Shown: positions 1 through 5,015 of the stretch, piece by piece | Layout: each line of letters opens with the position of its first letter | Numbering within the stretch: the stretch's first letter is position 1 | Origin: Candidatus Aminicenantota bacterium | GTDB taxonomy: Bacteria > Acidobacteriota > Aminicenantia > Aminicenantales > Aminicenantaceae | DNA: 5,015 bases | Direction of reading: 5' to 3' | Assembly: GCA_030620655.1 (NCBI GenBank) | Contig: JAUXEH010000244.1 | Span: 1-5,015, forward strand | Made by a program: the position numbers and the translations under genes | Notes under the pieces: model-generated | Told to the model about the DNA's origin: nothing | What the model saw: the letters and a program-made list of their open reading frames with translations, nothing else | Databases searched by the model: none

Positions 1-691
1 GCTGCTTCAGGGCTTTCCCGACCCCCTCTCCGATCTTATCCTGTGCCTCCAAAGGATGAAGCCACACGGCCGCCGCTCCGATGGCGTCCTTGACCGCCAC
101 CGTCTCCACTTCGCCGAACATGTCCTTAACCTGCCCACAGATCGCCCTGTCCCCGGAGACAAACACCACAGGCACGTTGTAGTGCCCGGCGATCAGGGCG
201 TTCCAGCCGGCCTCGGGCAGGGACACGCCGTTCACCGTCGAGTCGGTGACCACACCGCTCATGGTGTGTTCGATGATGGCATCCGGCGTCCCGGCCCGGG
301 CATGGTAGCCGATGAAAATCACGGCGTCGAATGTCTCGTCGATCCCCTCCATCATCGATTTGTGGCCCCCGGACCAGTCCCGCACCAGTATGGCCCTTCG
401 ATCCAAAAGATCGGGCAGAATGTTGCGGGCCGAACCGTGGGAATCGCGCACCCAGACTTCTGTGGCGCCGGCCTTGCAGGCACCCTCCACGGACGCATTG
501 GTATCCTCAGTCATGATGCGGCGGAAAAGACCGTAGTCCCGTCCCGAGCTGCTGCACTCTTCAGAGGTCACAACTCCGGAGATCCCCTCCATGTCCACAG
601 AAATGAAGACCTTCAGGCCCTCGGCCGGTTCGGCCTGCGCCATCAGGCAGAGGGCGCATACCACCATTCCCAATCTCAAGGCTTTTTTCAT
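1..691 (-). CDS. M55-family D-aminopeptidase (DppA-like), exported, C-terminus cut off by window edge
   Basis: The 230 residues present read as a peptidase of family M55, zinc enzymes typified by Bacillus subtilis DppA, which releases N-terminal D-amino acids from short peptides. All expected active-site residues are visible: D33 and E35 in SVDMEGISGV, H85 in RDSHGSARN, H130 in IGYHARAG, H142 in EHTMSG and E160 in LPEAGWNA. They line up with DppA D8, E10, H60, H104, H115 and E133 at an almost constant offset of 25-27, which matches the added N-terminus. That N-terminus looks like a Sec signal peptide: KK and R, then a hydrophobic stretch LGMVVCALCLMAQA, with likely cleavage after AQA near residue 20. 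No proper lipobox is seen, so a soluble periplasmic enzyme is inferred. The start is fixed by a strong Shine-Dalgarno sequence. Family members are usually about 270-290 residues, so perhaps 40-60 are missing. The gene lies 78 bases after the flavoprotein pair. The substrate is unknown; peptidoglycan-derived or scavenged D-peptides are plausible. Confidence 0.93.
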   Translation of the reverse strand, partial: MKKALRLGMVVCALCLMAQAEPAEGLKVFISVDMEGISGVVTSEECSSSGRDYGLFRRIMTEDTNASVEGACKAGATEVWVRDSHGSARNILPDLLDRRAILVRDWSGGHKSMMEGIDETFDAVIFIGYHARAGTPDAIIEHTMSGVVTDSTVNGVSLPEAGWNALIAGHYNVPVVFVSGDRAICGQVKDMFGEVETVAVKDAIGAAAVWLHPLEAQDKIGEGVGKALKQ

Positions 692-694
692 ATC

Positions 695-703
695 TTCCTC
701 CTT
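695..703 (-). promoter_or_regulatory. Shine-Dalgarno site of the M55 peptidase gene
   Basis: On the minus strand the site reads AAGGAGGAA and ends three bases before the ATG at 691-689. It is a near-perfect anti-16S match. It supports the start that keeps the signal peptide intact. Confidence 0.85.
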
Positions 704-769
704 ATGAAGACAAGTCCCTATCAAATCACCCGATGACATCTGAAATGATCGGATGGAAAAAGACGGCTT

Positions 770-1447
770 CTAGTCTTTGAGCTCCTCGATAAACGGCCGG
801 GCGAACCGCTGCTCGAACGCCTTGTTCTGCTTGAGCTGATGATCCCAGTAAAAATTCCCCGGGCCCATCTTGTTGAGCAGGCGGAAGAAGGCGATCCGGC
901 CTTTGGGCATCTTCTCCCACGGTGCCAGCATCTTAAGGATGCTCTCATCGAAACCTTTTTCGGCCGGGCAGTTCTTTCCCAACAGATAAAAACCGTTGAA
1001 TAATTTCTTAGTCATCCAGCCCGGCTGCATCTGGCATCCTTCGACGCCGCCCCGGACGGCCGTGCCGTGATAGGCACACCCCAAGCGTGAGGCCAGCTTG
1101 ACCAGGTACCGCTCGACATACCGCGAATGGGCCGGTTCCGGGAATCCCGACTGCACGATGAATCCTAGGGATGGATTCTCCGGACGGCCGCGAAGCGGCT
1201 CCAGCGCTTCGATAAAATGTTTGACGATCCCGGGCATGGCATCGGTGTAGAGGGGAAAGGCCAGGATGACATGCTCGGCCTTGGCAAACATCTCGACCTG
1301 ATGCTCCAGGTCCTTGGTCCGGTTCAGATAGGCGACCTCCACCTGGTTGTCCGGGCGATCCAGAAATCCTCGACAGAATTGCTCCATGAGCAGCTTGGTG
1401 TTGCTGGTTTTTCCACGGGGCGATCCATTAAAGACGGTCAAGCGCAT
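770..1447 (-). CDS. Flavodoxin-fold NAD(P)H-dependent FMN reductase-like protein (no cysteine cluster)
   Basis: This 225-residue protein begins with the flavodoxin-like beta-strand and phosphate-binding loop (MRLTVFNGSPRGKTSNT, residues 1-17), which in this superfamily holds the FMN phosphate. Residues 60-80 (VILAFPLYTDAMPGIVKHFIE) match the conserved strand, P-x-Y loop and helix that contact the isoalloxazine ring in NAD(P)H-dependent FMN reductases. The protein is probably a cytoplasmic redox flavoprotein; donor and acceptor are unknown. It lacks the C-x2-C-x2-C cluster of its upstream neighbour. It carries an extra C-terminal part (about residues 165-225) with a basic and aromatic tail containing NFYWDHQLKQNKAFEQRF, longer than a minimal flavodoxin domain. 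Its start lies inside the end of the preceding flavoprotein gene, in another frame, with its own Shine-Dalgarno site, so the two are probably co-translated. A short weak hairpin overlaps its stop codon. The fold assignment is firm; the specific reaction is not. Confidence 0.88.
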   Translation of the reverse strand: MRLTVFNGSPRGKTSNTKLLMEQFCRGFLDRPDNQVEVAYLNRTKDLEHQVEMFAKAEHVILAFPLYTDAMPGIVKHFIEALEPLRGRPENPSLGFIVQSGFPEPAHSRYVERYLVKLASRLGCAYHGTAVRGGVEGCQMQPGWMTKKLFNGFYLLGKNCPAEKGFDESILKMLAPWEKMPKGRIAFFRLLNKMGPGNFYWDHQLKQNKAFEQRFARPFIEELKD

Positions 1448-1979
1448 CGGCGACCTCCCTCACATCCTGGTCGAGCCCACCGGAGAAAACCAGGTCGGTC
1501 TTGAAATTCAGGGCAAATCGGGAAAACATATCCGTAATGATCTCCAGGTCTCCCTCGTCCGTCTCAGGGGAACGCTTCAGCAGGATCCCCAGGCGGGGAT
1601 ACGTCGCATATCTCCTGTGGTGATGGCTTTCCTCCTGCACAAACTCGAAATAAGGGTGGAGCAGGGGGATGAGCCGGTCCTGGGTCTTCTTGAGCAGCGC
1701 ACTGGTAAAACCCATCAAAATAGGGGATGCCATGAGCACAAAGTCGGCGTTGATGAATTCCCGGCAGACATGGTAGGATTCATCCGGGAACACACACTTG
1801 CCCGGGGTCTTGACCCAACAACCCCAGCAGCCCGTGCAGTAGCGGATGTCCATGTCCCTCAGGGTCTGCGTTTGGACCTCGTGTCCTTTGCCTTTCAACT
1901 CGATCTCCAGATCATGCAGGTAGGCTCCGAATTCCGCATCCTGCGTATCCGGGTTCCCGTCCAAGATCAGGATTCGCAT
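1428..1979 (-). CDS. Flavodoxin-fold protein with an iron-sulfur-flavoprotein-like four-cysteine motif
   Basis: This 183-residue protein has the flavodoxin/NADPH-dependent FMN reductase layout. An N-terminal strand and phosphate loop (MRILILDGNPDTQDAEF) is followed by ASPILMGFTSALLKKTQDR (residues 84-102), the usual FMN-contacting loop and helix. Between them is a cysteine motif, C48-x2-C51-x2-C54-x7-C62 (CTGCWGCWVKTPGKC). This spacing fits the compact C-x2-C-x2-C-x4-7-C pattern that ligates a 4Fe-4S cluster in archaeal and anaerobe iron-sulfur flavoproteins (Isf), at almost the same position from the N-terminus. Related NAD(P)H reductases carry similar cysteines whose cluster content is untested, so cluster binding is inference. 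C72 and a His triplet at 119-121 are additional possible ligands. An Isf-like role would be one- or two-electron transfer, perhaps in oxygen or peroxide detoxification or quinone reduction. The gene is 51 bases after the membrane protein gene and overlaps the next flavoprotein gene by 20 bases. Confidence 0.88.
   Translation of the reverse strand: MRILILDGNPDTQDAEFGAYLHDLEIELKGKGHEVQTQTLRDMDIRYCTGCWGCWVKTPGKCVFPDESYHVCREFINADFVLMASPILMGFTSALLKKTQDRLIPLLHPYFEFVQEESHHHRRYATYPRLGILLKRSPETDEGDLEIITDMFSRFALNFKTDLVFSGGLDQDVREVADALDRL
1453..1460 (-). promoter_or_regulatory. Shine-Dalgarno site embedded in the upstream flavoprotein gene
   Basis: AGGGAGGT on the minus strand sits five bases before the ATG at 1447-1445. 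It lies within the last codons of the upstream flavoprotein gene, encoding part of its DVREVADAL end. It fixes the start of the second flavoprotein and suggests translational coupling. Confidence 0.75.
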
Positions 1980-1988
1980 GTCACACTT

Positions 1989-1995
1989 CTCCTTT
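1989..1995 (-). promoter_or_regulatory. Shine-Dalgarno site of the iron-sulfur-type flavoprotein gene
   Basis: AAAGGAG on the minus strand lies nine bases before the ATG at 1979-1977. It supports the chosen start, which places the phosphate-binding loop at the very N-terminus as expected for this fold. Confidence 0.75.
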
Positions 1996-2030
1996 AGCTG
2001 CGCTTATTTAACACGTTTCAGACTCCTGAC

Positions 2031-3185
2031 TCAGAACAGCCTCCAGATCGAATCCGAGCGCGTGCCCGCTTTAAATCGGCCGTACCAGAGGCATGCCGGG
2101 TAAAGGATCACGAGCCCGGCCAGCCAGATCAAATACATGAACGGCAGGCTGCCTTCCGCCCGGGAAGCCGTGAGAAGCCCTACCAGGGCATACAGATAAA
2201 GATGGGCCAGATAAAAGAACATGGGCGTACGGCCGTAAACCATCAGGGGCTTCCCCCACTGCTTGAGGCCCGGGCCGATCCGCGAGAACATCCAGAGCAC
2301 AAGCAGGCAAGCCCCCAGGGTCAGTAAGAGGTAGGCCGCGCTGGGCGGGTATTTGGTGACGTTGAAAAACGCGATCAGGCCGCCGCCCTCATAGGGATGA
2401 ATGCTCCCAAAGCTTCCCAACAGTCGAAGGACCGGGAACGTCAGGAGAAACAAGAGTCCGGTCAGGGCAGCACTCCGGTAAGCCCGGTCCGCATCCGAGC
2501 TCAGCCTGCGGCCGAAGACCATGCCCAGACCAGCAATACCCGCCCAGGGAACTACGGCGTAGGTCACCTGGGCCATGCCGGTCCGGCCGGGGATCATGAG
2601 TATTCTCACCAGAGGTGAGAACAGATGTTCCACACGGCTGGGATCGGGTGTCACGAGCCAGGTCAGGATCAGAGCCGCTGCGCTCAGGCCTAAAACGAGT
2701 CCCCACTTCAAGTGGAGCAGCAGGGCTCCCATGATCATGGCCGCGCCCAATGCGAAAAGCACACCGAAGTGGAACCAGACCTGGTCCCTTCCACCCGGAG
2801 GCTCCAGGCTGCCCGAAGGACCCATCAGCCAGCAGGGATTCTCCACAAAGAACTGTAACAGGATGAGCAGGACCCCACGCTTCAGGAAGTGGCGGCTGAT
2901 GCGCGCCTGGGACCAGCCCATACGACTGCGGGATTGGGCGAAAAGGACCATCCCGATCCCCAGCAGGAAAAAGAATCCCGGGGCGCAGGGGTGGCTGATG
3001 ACGCGCGTGAGAAACGCCCATAGGCTTTCATAGTTGGGAAGGGGGATTCCCCAGAACTCGTTGGGATGCATACGGGCCACGAAATAACTGGCATGATCCA
3101 CAGCCATGAGTACCAGGATAAGCCCCCGGAGGGCATCCAGGGGCAGCAGGCGTTCCCCCTCGGTTCTGACCCCGTCCTGTGTCAT
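2031..3185 (-). CDS. DUF1624/COG3503 membrane protein, heparan-alpha-glucosaminide N-acetyltransferase-like
   Basis: This 384-residue integral membrane protein opens with RLLPLDALRGLILVLMAVDH (residues 12-31), the N-terminal signature of the DUF1624/HGSNAT catalytic family. Further family blocks follow: LTRVISHPCAPGFFFLLGIG (59-78), RHFLKRGVLLILLQFF (98-113), KYPPSAAYLLLTLG (278-291) and GRTPMFFYLAHLYL (318-331). About nine or ten hydrophobic membrane segments can be seen, roughly at 14-34, 66-83, 103-117, 137-158, 161-178, 205-225, 239-255, 282-300, 319-341 and 348-367. The human relative moves an acetyl group from cytosolic acetyl-CoA across the lysosomal membrane to a glucosamine. Bacterial members are mostly uncharacterised, and transmembrane acylation of a sugar or cell-envelope polymer is the usual guess. 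H31 and H65 are conserved-looking histidines that could take part. The start is backed by a Shine-Dalgarno site. The gene starts 47 bases after the ATPase gene. Family call is firm; substrate unknown. Confidence 0.92.
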   Translation of the reverse strand: MTQDGVRTEGERLLPLDALRGLILVLMAVDHASYFVARMHPNEFWGIPLPNYESLWAFLTRVISHPCAPGFFFLLGIGMVLFAQSRSRMGWSQARISRHFLKRGVLLILLQFFVENPCWLMGPSGSLEPPGGRDQVWFHFGVLFALGAAMIMGALLLHLKWGLVLGLSAAALILTWLVTPDPSRVEHLFSPLVRILMIPGRTGMAQVTYAVVPWAGIAGLGMVFGRRLSSDADRAYRSAALTGLLFLLTFPVLRLLGSFGSIHPYEGGGLIAFFNVTKYPPSAAYLLLTLGACLLVLWMFSRIGPGLKQWGKPLMVYGRTPMFFYLAHLYLYALVGLLTASRAEGSLPFMYLIWLAGLVILYPACLWYGRFKAGTRSDSIWRLF

Positions 3186-3190
3186 GTGGG

Positions 3191-3196
3191 CTCCTT
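3191..3196 (-). promoter_or_regulatory. Shine-Dalgarno site of the DUF1624 membrane protein gene
   Basis: AAGGAG on the minus strand lies five bases before the ATG at 3185-3183. It selects this start, which gives a short polar N-tail of about 11 residues ahead of the first membrane segment. Confidence 0.78.
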
Positions 3197-3232
3197 GCTG
3201 ATTTTTTCAGATCGCAGAGTCGATTTGGCGGC

Positions 3233-3940
3233 TCAAGCCTTTTCGGCGATGAGCAGGGTCTTGGGATCGAACCTGAGCGGGAGTTCGCCGGGGGGAGTAT
3301 GATCCCGGTTCTTGACCATGTTCAATCGGACAAATCCCTCCTGGAAGCTCAGCGTGACGAGCACGGCGATCCCTCCCAGACAGCCCTTGAGCAGCAGGGG
3401 GACGCCCTCCTCGTCGAAGAGCGGCTCCTCCCCACGCAGGGAAACGCTGAACCAGACTTCAAGCCCCAGCCTCTGCGCGAAATCCTGGAACATCCGCAGA
3501 TCATCCTGGCAGGAGTGGGTGAAATCGAAGCCGTCCACGATCACGGTCTCAGCGGCGAACTGACCCTGTGTTATCAAGGCCTCGACACTCTTCAGGATCT
3601 GCTCCGTGTTCGCCCCTTCCTGCTTGAAGTTCATGATCACCCGTTTGCGGATGAGCTCATCGTGGACCTCGACCGCGTCCTCCAGTTGCCGCTTCTTGGC
3701 GATCTCCTTGAAGATGTCCTCGTACCGGTTGATAATGTAGTCCACCCGGCTGGAGTAGGACACATGGATCACCGGCTTTCCCTGGAACAGCTTGTCCGTG
3801 GCGATGTGCACCAGGCACGCCGTCTTGCCCACGCCTTTCCTAGAGGCCAGGATCCCGATGTTGCCGGCTCCCACCCCCCCGTGCATGAACTTTTCCAGGA
3901 TCCGCAAGGGGCTGCGTTTGATCAGTTCTGCTTTGACCAT
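3233..3940 (-). CDS. Small RecA/DnaB-like P-loop ATPase of unknown function
   Basis: This 235-residue protein has one RecA-type ATPase core. Walker A is at residues 33-40 (SRKGVGKT, within GILASRKGVGKTACLVHIA); the usual first Gly or Ala of the P-loop is Ser here. Walker B is at 132-137 (TVIVDG, D136). A strand at 162-168 (VWFSVSL) may be the sensor position. Near the C-terminus, MVKNRDHTPPGELPLRFD (208-225) resembles the K-x-R segment of DnaB-type helicases (KNRNGPTG) and the KNRFG motif of RadA; in that superfamily the segment acts in trans at subunit interfaces, hinting at an oligomer. Residues 66-105 are highly charged and probably helical. No signal peptide, helicase N-domain or KaiC duplication is present. 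The gene starts 16 bases after the EF-G stop codon, with Shine-Dalgarno GGAGGA in the gap, so it is likely co-transcribed and coupled with EF-G. I do not recognise a named gene, and a role in translation is only a context guess. Confidence 0.85.
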   Translation of the reverse strand: MVKAELIKRSPLRILEKFMHGGVGAGNIGILASRKGVGKTACLVHIATDKLFQGKPVIHVSYSSRVDYIINRYEDIFKEIAKKRQLEDAVEVHDELIRKRVIMNFKQEGANTEQILKSVEALITQGQFAAETVIVDGFDFTHSCQDDLRMFQDFAQRLGLEVWFSVSLRGEEPLFDEEGVPLLLKGCLGGIAVLVTLSFQEGFVRLNMVKNRDHTPPGELPLRFDPKTLLIAEKA

Positions 3941-3948
3941 GTCGTCTC

Positions 3949-3954
3949 TCCTCC
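3949..3954 (-). promoter_or_regulatory. Shine-Dalgarno site of the ATPase gene, next to the EF-G stop codon
   Basis: GGAGGA on the minus strand lies eight bases before the ATG at 3940-3938 and two bases after the EF-G stop codon (TAA, 3959-3957). A ribosome terminating on EF-G would cover this site, which favours coupled translation. Confidence 0.8.
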
Positions 3955-3956
3955 GG

Positions 3957-5015
3957 TTATCTCGCTCGTTTGGCTCTCTGTTTTTCCCGGTATTCCTCGA
4001 TCAGCGACTCCGAGATGTTGGCCGGCACCCGGCCGTATTTGAGGAATTCCATGGTGAACTCCGCCTTCCCCTGGGTCAGGGAACGCAGCATGCCGGCATA
4101 GCCGAACATCTCGCTCAAGGGGACTTCGGCATCCACGCGGGCGAAGGTGCCGTCTTCCACGGAGCTTATGATGACGCCGCGGCGCTGGTTGATGGTGGCG
4201 AAGACTTTGCCGGCGAACTCGGACGGCCCCTCCACCGACACCTGCATGATGGGTTCCAGGATCTGGGGCTTGGCCTTGAAATAAGCCTCCCTGAACGCCT
4301 CGCGGGCGGCGGTCCGGAAGGCGATGTCCGAGGAGTCCACGGGGTGGGACTGGCCGTCGGTCAGGGCCGCCTTCACTCCGACGATGGGGAATCCGATGAG
4401 CTGCCCCTTGACCATGGCGGCCTTGAAGCCCTTGTCGCAGGAAGGGATGAACTCCCGGGGGATGTGCCCGCCCTTAACCTTGTCAACAAACTCGTAGGAG
4501 CCCTCGGGCCAGGGCTCAAGGTGGCCGACAACCCGCCCGAATTGTCCGGACCCTCCGGTCTGTTTCTTGTGCGTGTAATCGAAGTCCGTCCACTGGGTTA
4601 TGGACTCCCGGTAGGCGACCTGAGGCATCCCGGCTTCCACCTCGACGCGGTACTCCCGCTTCATCCGCTCCATGTAGACATCGAGATGCAGCTCACCCAT
4701 GCCTTGGATGATGGTCTGCTTGGATTCCGGATCCACGTAGGTGCGAAAGGTGGGGTCCTCCCGTGTGAAACGGCCCAGGGCCTTGGCCATGTTGTCGGAA
4801 GACAAGCCATCGGACGGAGTGATCGCCAGCGGCACCACAGGATCAGGGACGTGGATCGAGGTCATGGAATAGTTGAGTCCCGGGGAGACAAAGGTGTCGC
4901 CGGAGAAGCAGTCGATGCCGAAGAGCGCCACGATATCTCCGTTGGCGGCGGATGAGATGTCCTCCATGCTGTCGGCGTGCATCCGGATGAGGCGCCCCAC
5001 CTTGAAGCGTTTGCC
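3957..5015 (-). CDS. fusA: Elongation factor G, mitochondrial EF-G1/spdEFG1-like, C-terminal half (N-terminus beyond window)
   Basis: The 352 residues present run from domain II to the stop codon; the GTPase domain, roughly 340 residues, lies off the right edge. EF-G is the cytoplasmic GTPase that drives tRNA-mRNA translocation on the ribosome. Domain II ends with GDIVALFGIDCFSGDTF (fragment residues 26-42). Domain III holds IHVPDPV, GRFTREDPTF and GMGELHLDVYMERMKREY (54-122). Domain IV begins with FDYTHKKQTGGSGQFGRV (145-162), and its tip loop SHPVDSSDIAF (223-233) keeps the His equivalent to Thermus H573, needed for translocation. Domain V spans ILEPIMQVSVEGPSEFAGKV to MFGYAGMLRSLTQGKAEFTM (252-322). 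The ALFGIDC-SGDTF, SIHVPDPV and THKKQ-GG-GQ blocks resemble human GFM1 as I recall it, more than E. coli FusA or GFM2. This points to the spdEFG1 type found in spirochaetes, planctomycetes and deltaproteobacteria. The reading frame is open to the window edge, so no start codon is assigned. The ATPase gene follows after 16 bases. Confidence 0.96.
   Translation of the reverse strand, partial: GKRFKVGRLIRMHADSMEDISSAANGDIVALFGIDCFSGDTFVSPGLNYSMTSIHVPDPVVPLAITPSDGLSSDNMAKALGRFTREDPTFRTYVDPESKQTIIQGMGELHLDVYMERMKREYRVEVEAGMPQVAYRESITQWTDFDYTHKKQTGGSGQFGRVVGHLEPWPEGSYEFVDKVKGGHIPREFIPSCDKGFKAAMVKGQLIGFPIVGVKAALTDGQSHPVDSSDIAFRTAAREAFREAYFKAKPQILEPIMQVSVEGPSEFAGKVFATINQRRGVIISSVEDGTFARVDAEVPLSEMFGYAGMLRSLTQGKAEFTMEFLKYGRVPANISESLIEEYREKQRAKRAR

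Noticed and set aside
56..736. Plus-strand open frame of 226 codons opposite the M55 peptidase gene
   Set aside because: It is antisense to a gene with a full set of catalytic residues. Its translation is Arg/His/Gly-rich with no recognisable motif, as expected for the reverse strand of GC-rich coding DNA.
757..778. Possible terminator after the second flavoprotein gene: AAAGAC/GTCTTT stem with an 8-base loop, followed by a short U run
   Set aside because: The stem is only six pairs and AT-rich, and it overlaps the stop codon. The U run is short. It is too weak to call a terminator, although it may slightly slow transcription before the peptidase gene.
1347..1997. Plus-strand open frame of 216 codons opposite the flavoprotein pair
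   Set aside because: It is antisense to two flavodoxin-fold genes and encodes no recognisable domain.
1980..2030. Possible promoter in the 51-base gap before the iron-sulfur-type flavoprotein gene (minus-strand TTAAAT as a -10)
   Set aside because: The -10 matches only four of six consensus bases, and no good -35 is found at the right spacing.
2389..3021. Minus-strand frame of 210 codons inside the DUF1624 gene
   Set aside because: It is an out-of-frame shadow of the membrane protein. The composition is Pro/Gly/Arg-rich, and the DUF1624 motifs are all in the other frame.
3186..3232. Small inverted repeat CTGA-AAAAA-TCAG in the gap between the ATPase and DUF1624 genes
   Set aside because: A four-base stem is too short to be meaningful and lacks a following U tract. 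It is expected by chance.
3179..4955. Long plus-strand open frames (287 codons at 3179-4042, 387 codons at 3792-4955) opposite the ATPase and EF-G genes
   Set aside because: They mirror codon bias of the conserved minus-strand genes. The translations have no family features, and both overlap well-recognised proteins.

Overview
The window is gene-dense, GC-rich bacterial DNA. Six protein-coding genes lie head to tail, all on the minus strand, so transcription runs from the right edge to the left edge. Four genes are complete. The gene at the right edge lacks its N-terminal half, and the gene at the left edge lacks its C-terminus. I see no RNA genes, mobile elements, CRISPR arrays or long repeats. 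The longest gap between genes is 78 bases.

In transcription order: (1) the C-terminal half of an elongation factor G that resembles mitochondrial EF-G1 and the related bacterial 'spdEFG1' type more than ordinary FusA; (2) a small RecA/DnaB-like P-loop ATPase of unknown job, 16 bases downstream; (3) a polytopic membrane protein of the DUF1624/COG3503 family (heparan-alpha-glucosaminide N-acetyltransferase-like); (4) a flavodoxin-fold protein with a compact four-cysteine motif like that of iron-sulfur flavoproteins; (5) a second flavodoxin-fold FMN reductase-like protein without that motif, overlapping gene 4 by 20 bases; (6) an exported M55-family (DppA-like) metallo-aminopeptidase.

Every gene whose start is inside the window has a recognisable Shine-Dalgarno sequence. 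The spacings (16, 47, 51, -20 and 78 bases) fit one or two polycistronic units. I could not identify a convincing promoter or a strong terminator. The EF-G/ATPase and flavoprotein/flavoprotein pairs look translationally linked; the other adjacencies are looser.

The EF-G type, the anaerobe-style iron-sulfur flavoprotein motif and the GC-rich coding all suit a deltaproteobacterium (Desulfobacterota or a relative). This is an inference: spirochaetes and planctomycetes also carry this EF-G type. Most of the window is recognisable housekeeping or accessory metabolism. The parts most worth a second look are the uncharacterised ATPase tied to the alternative EF-G and the overlapping flavoprotein pair.
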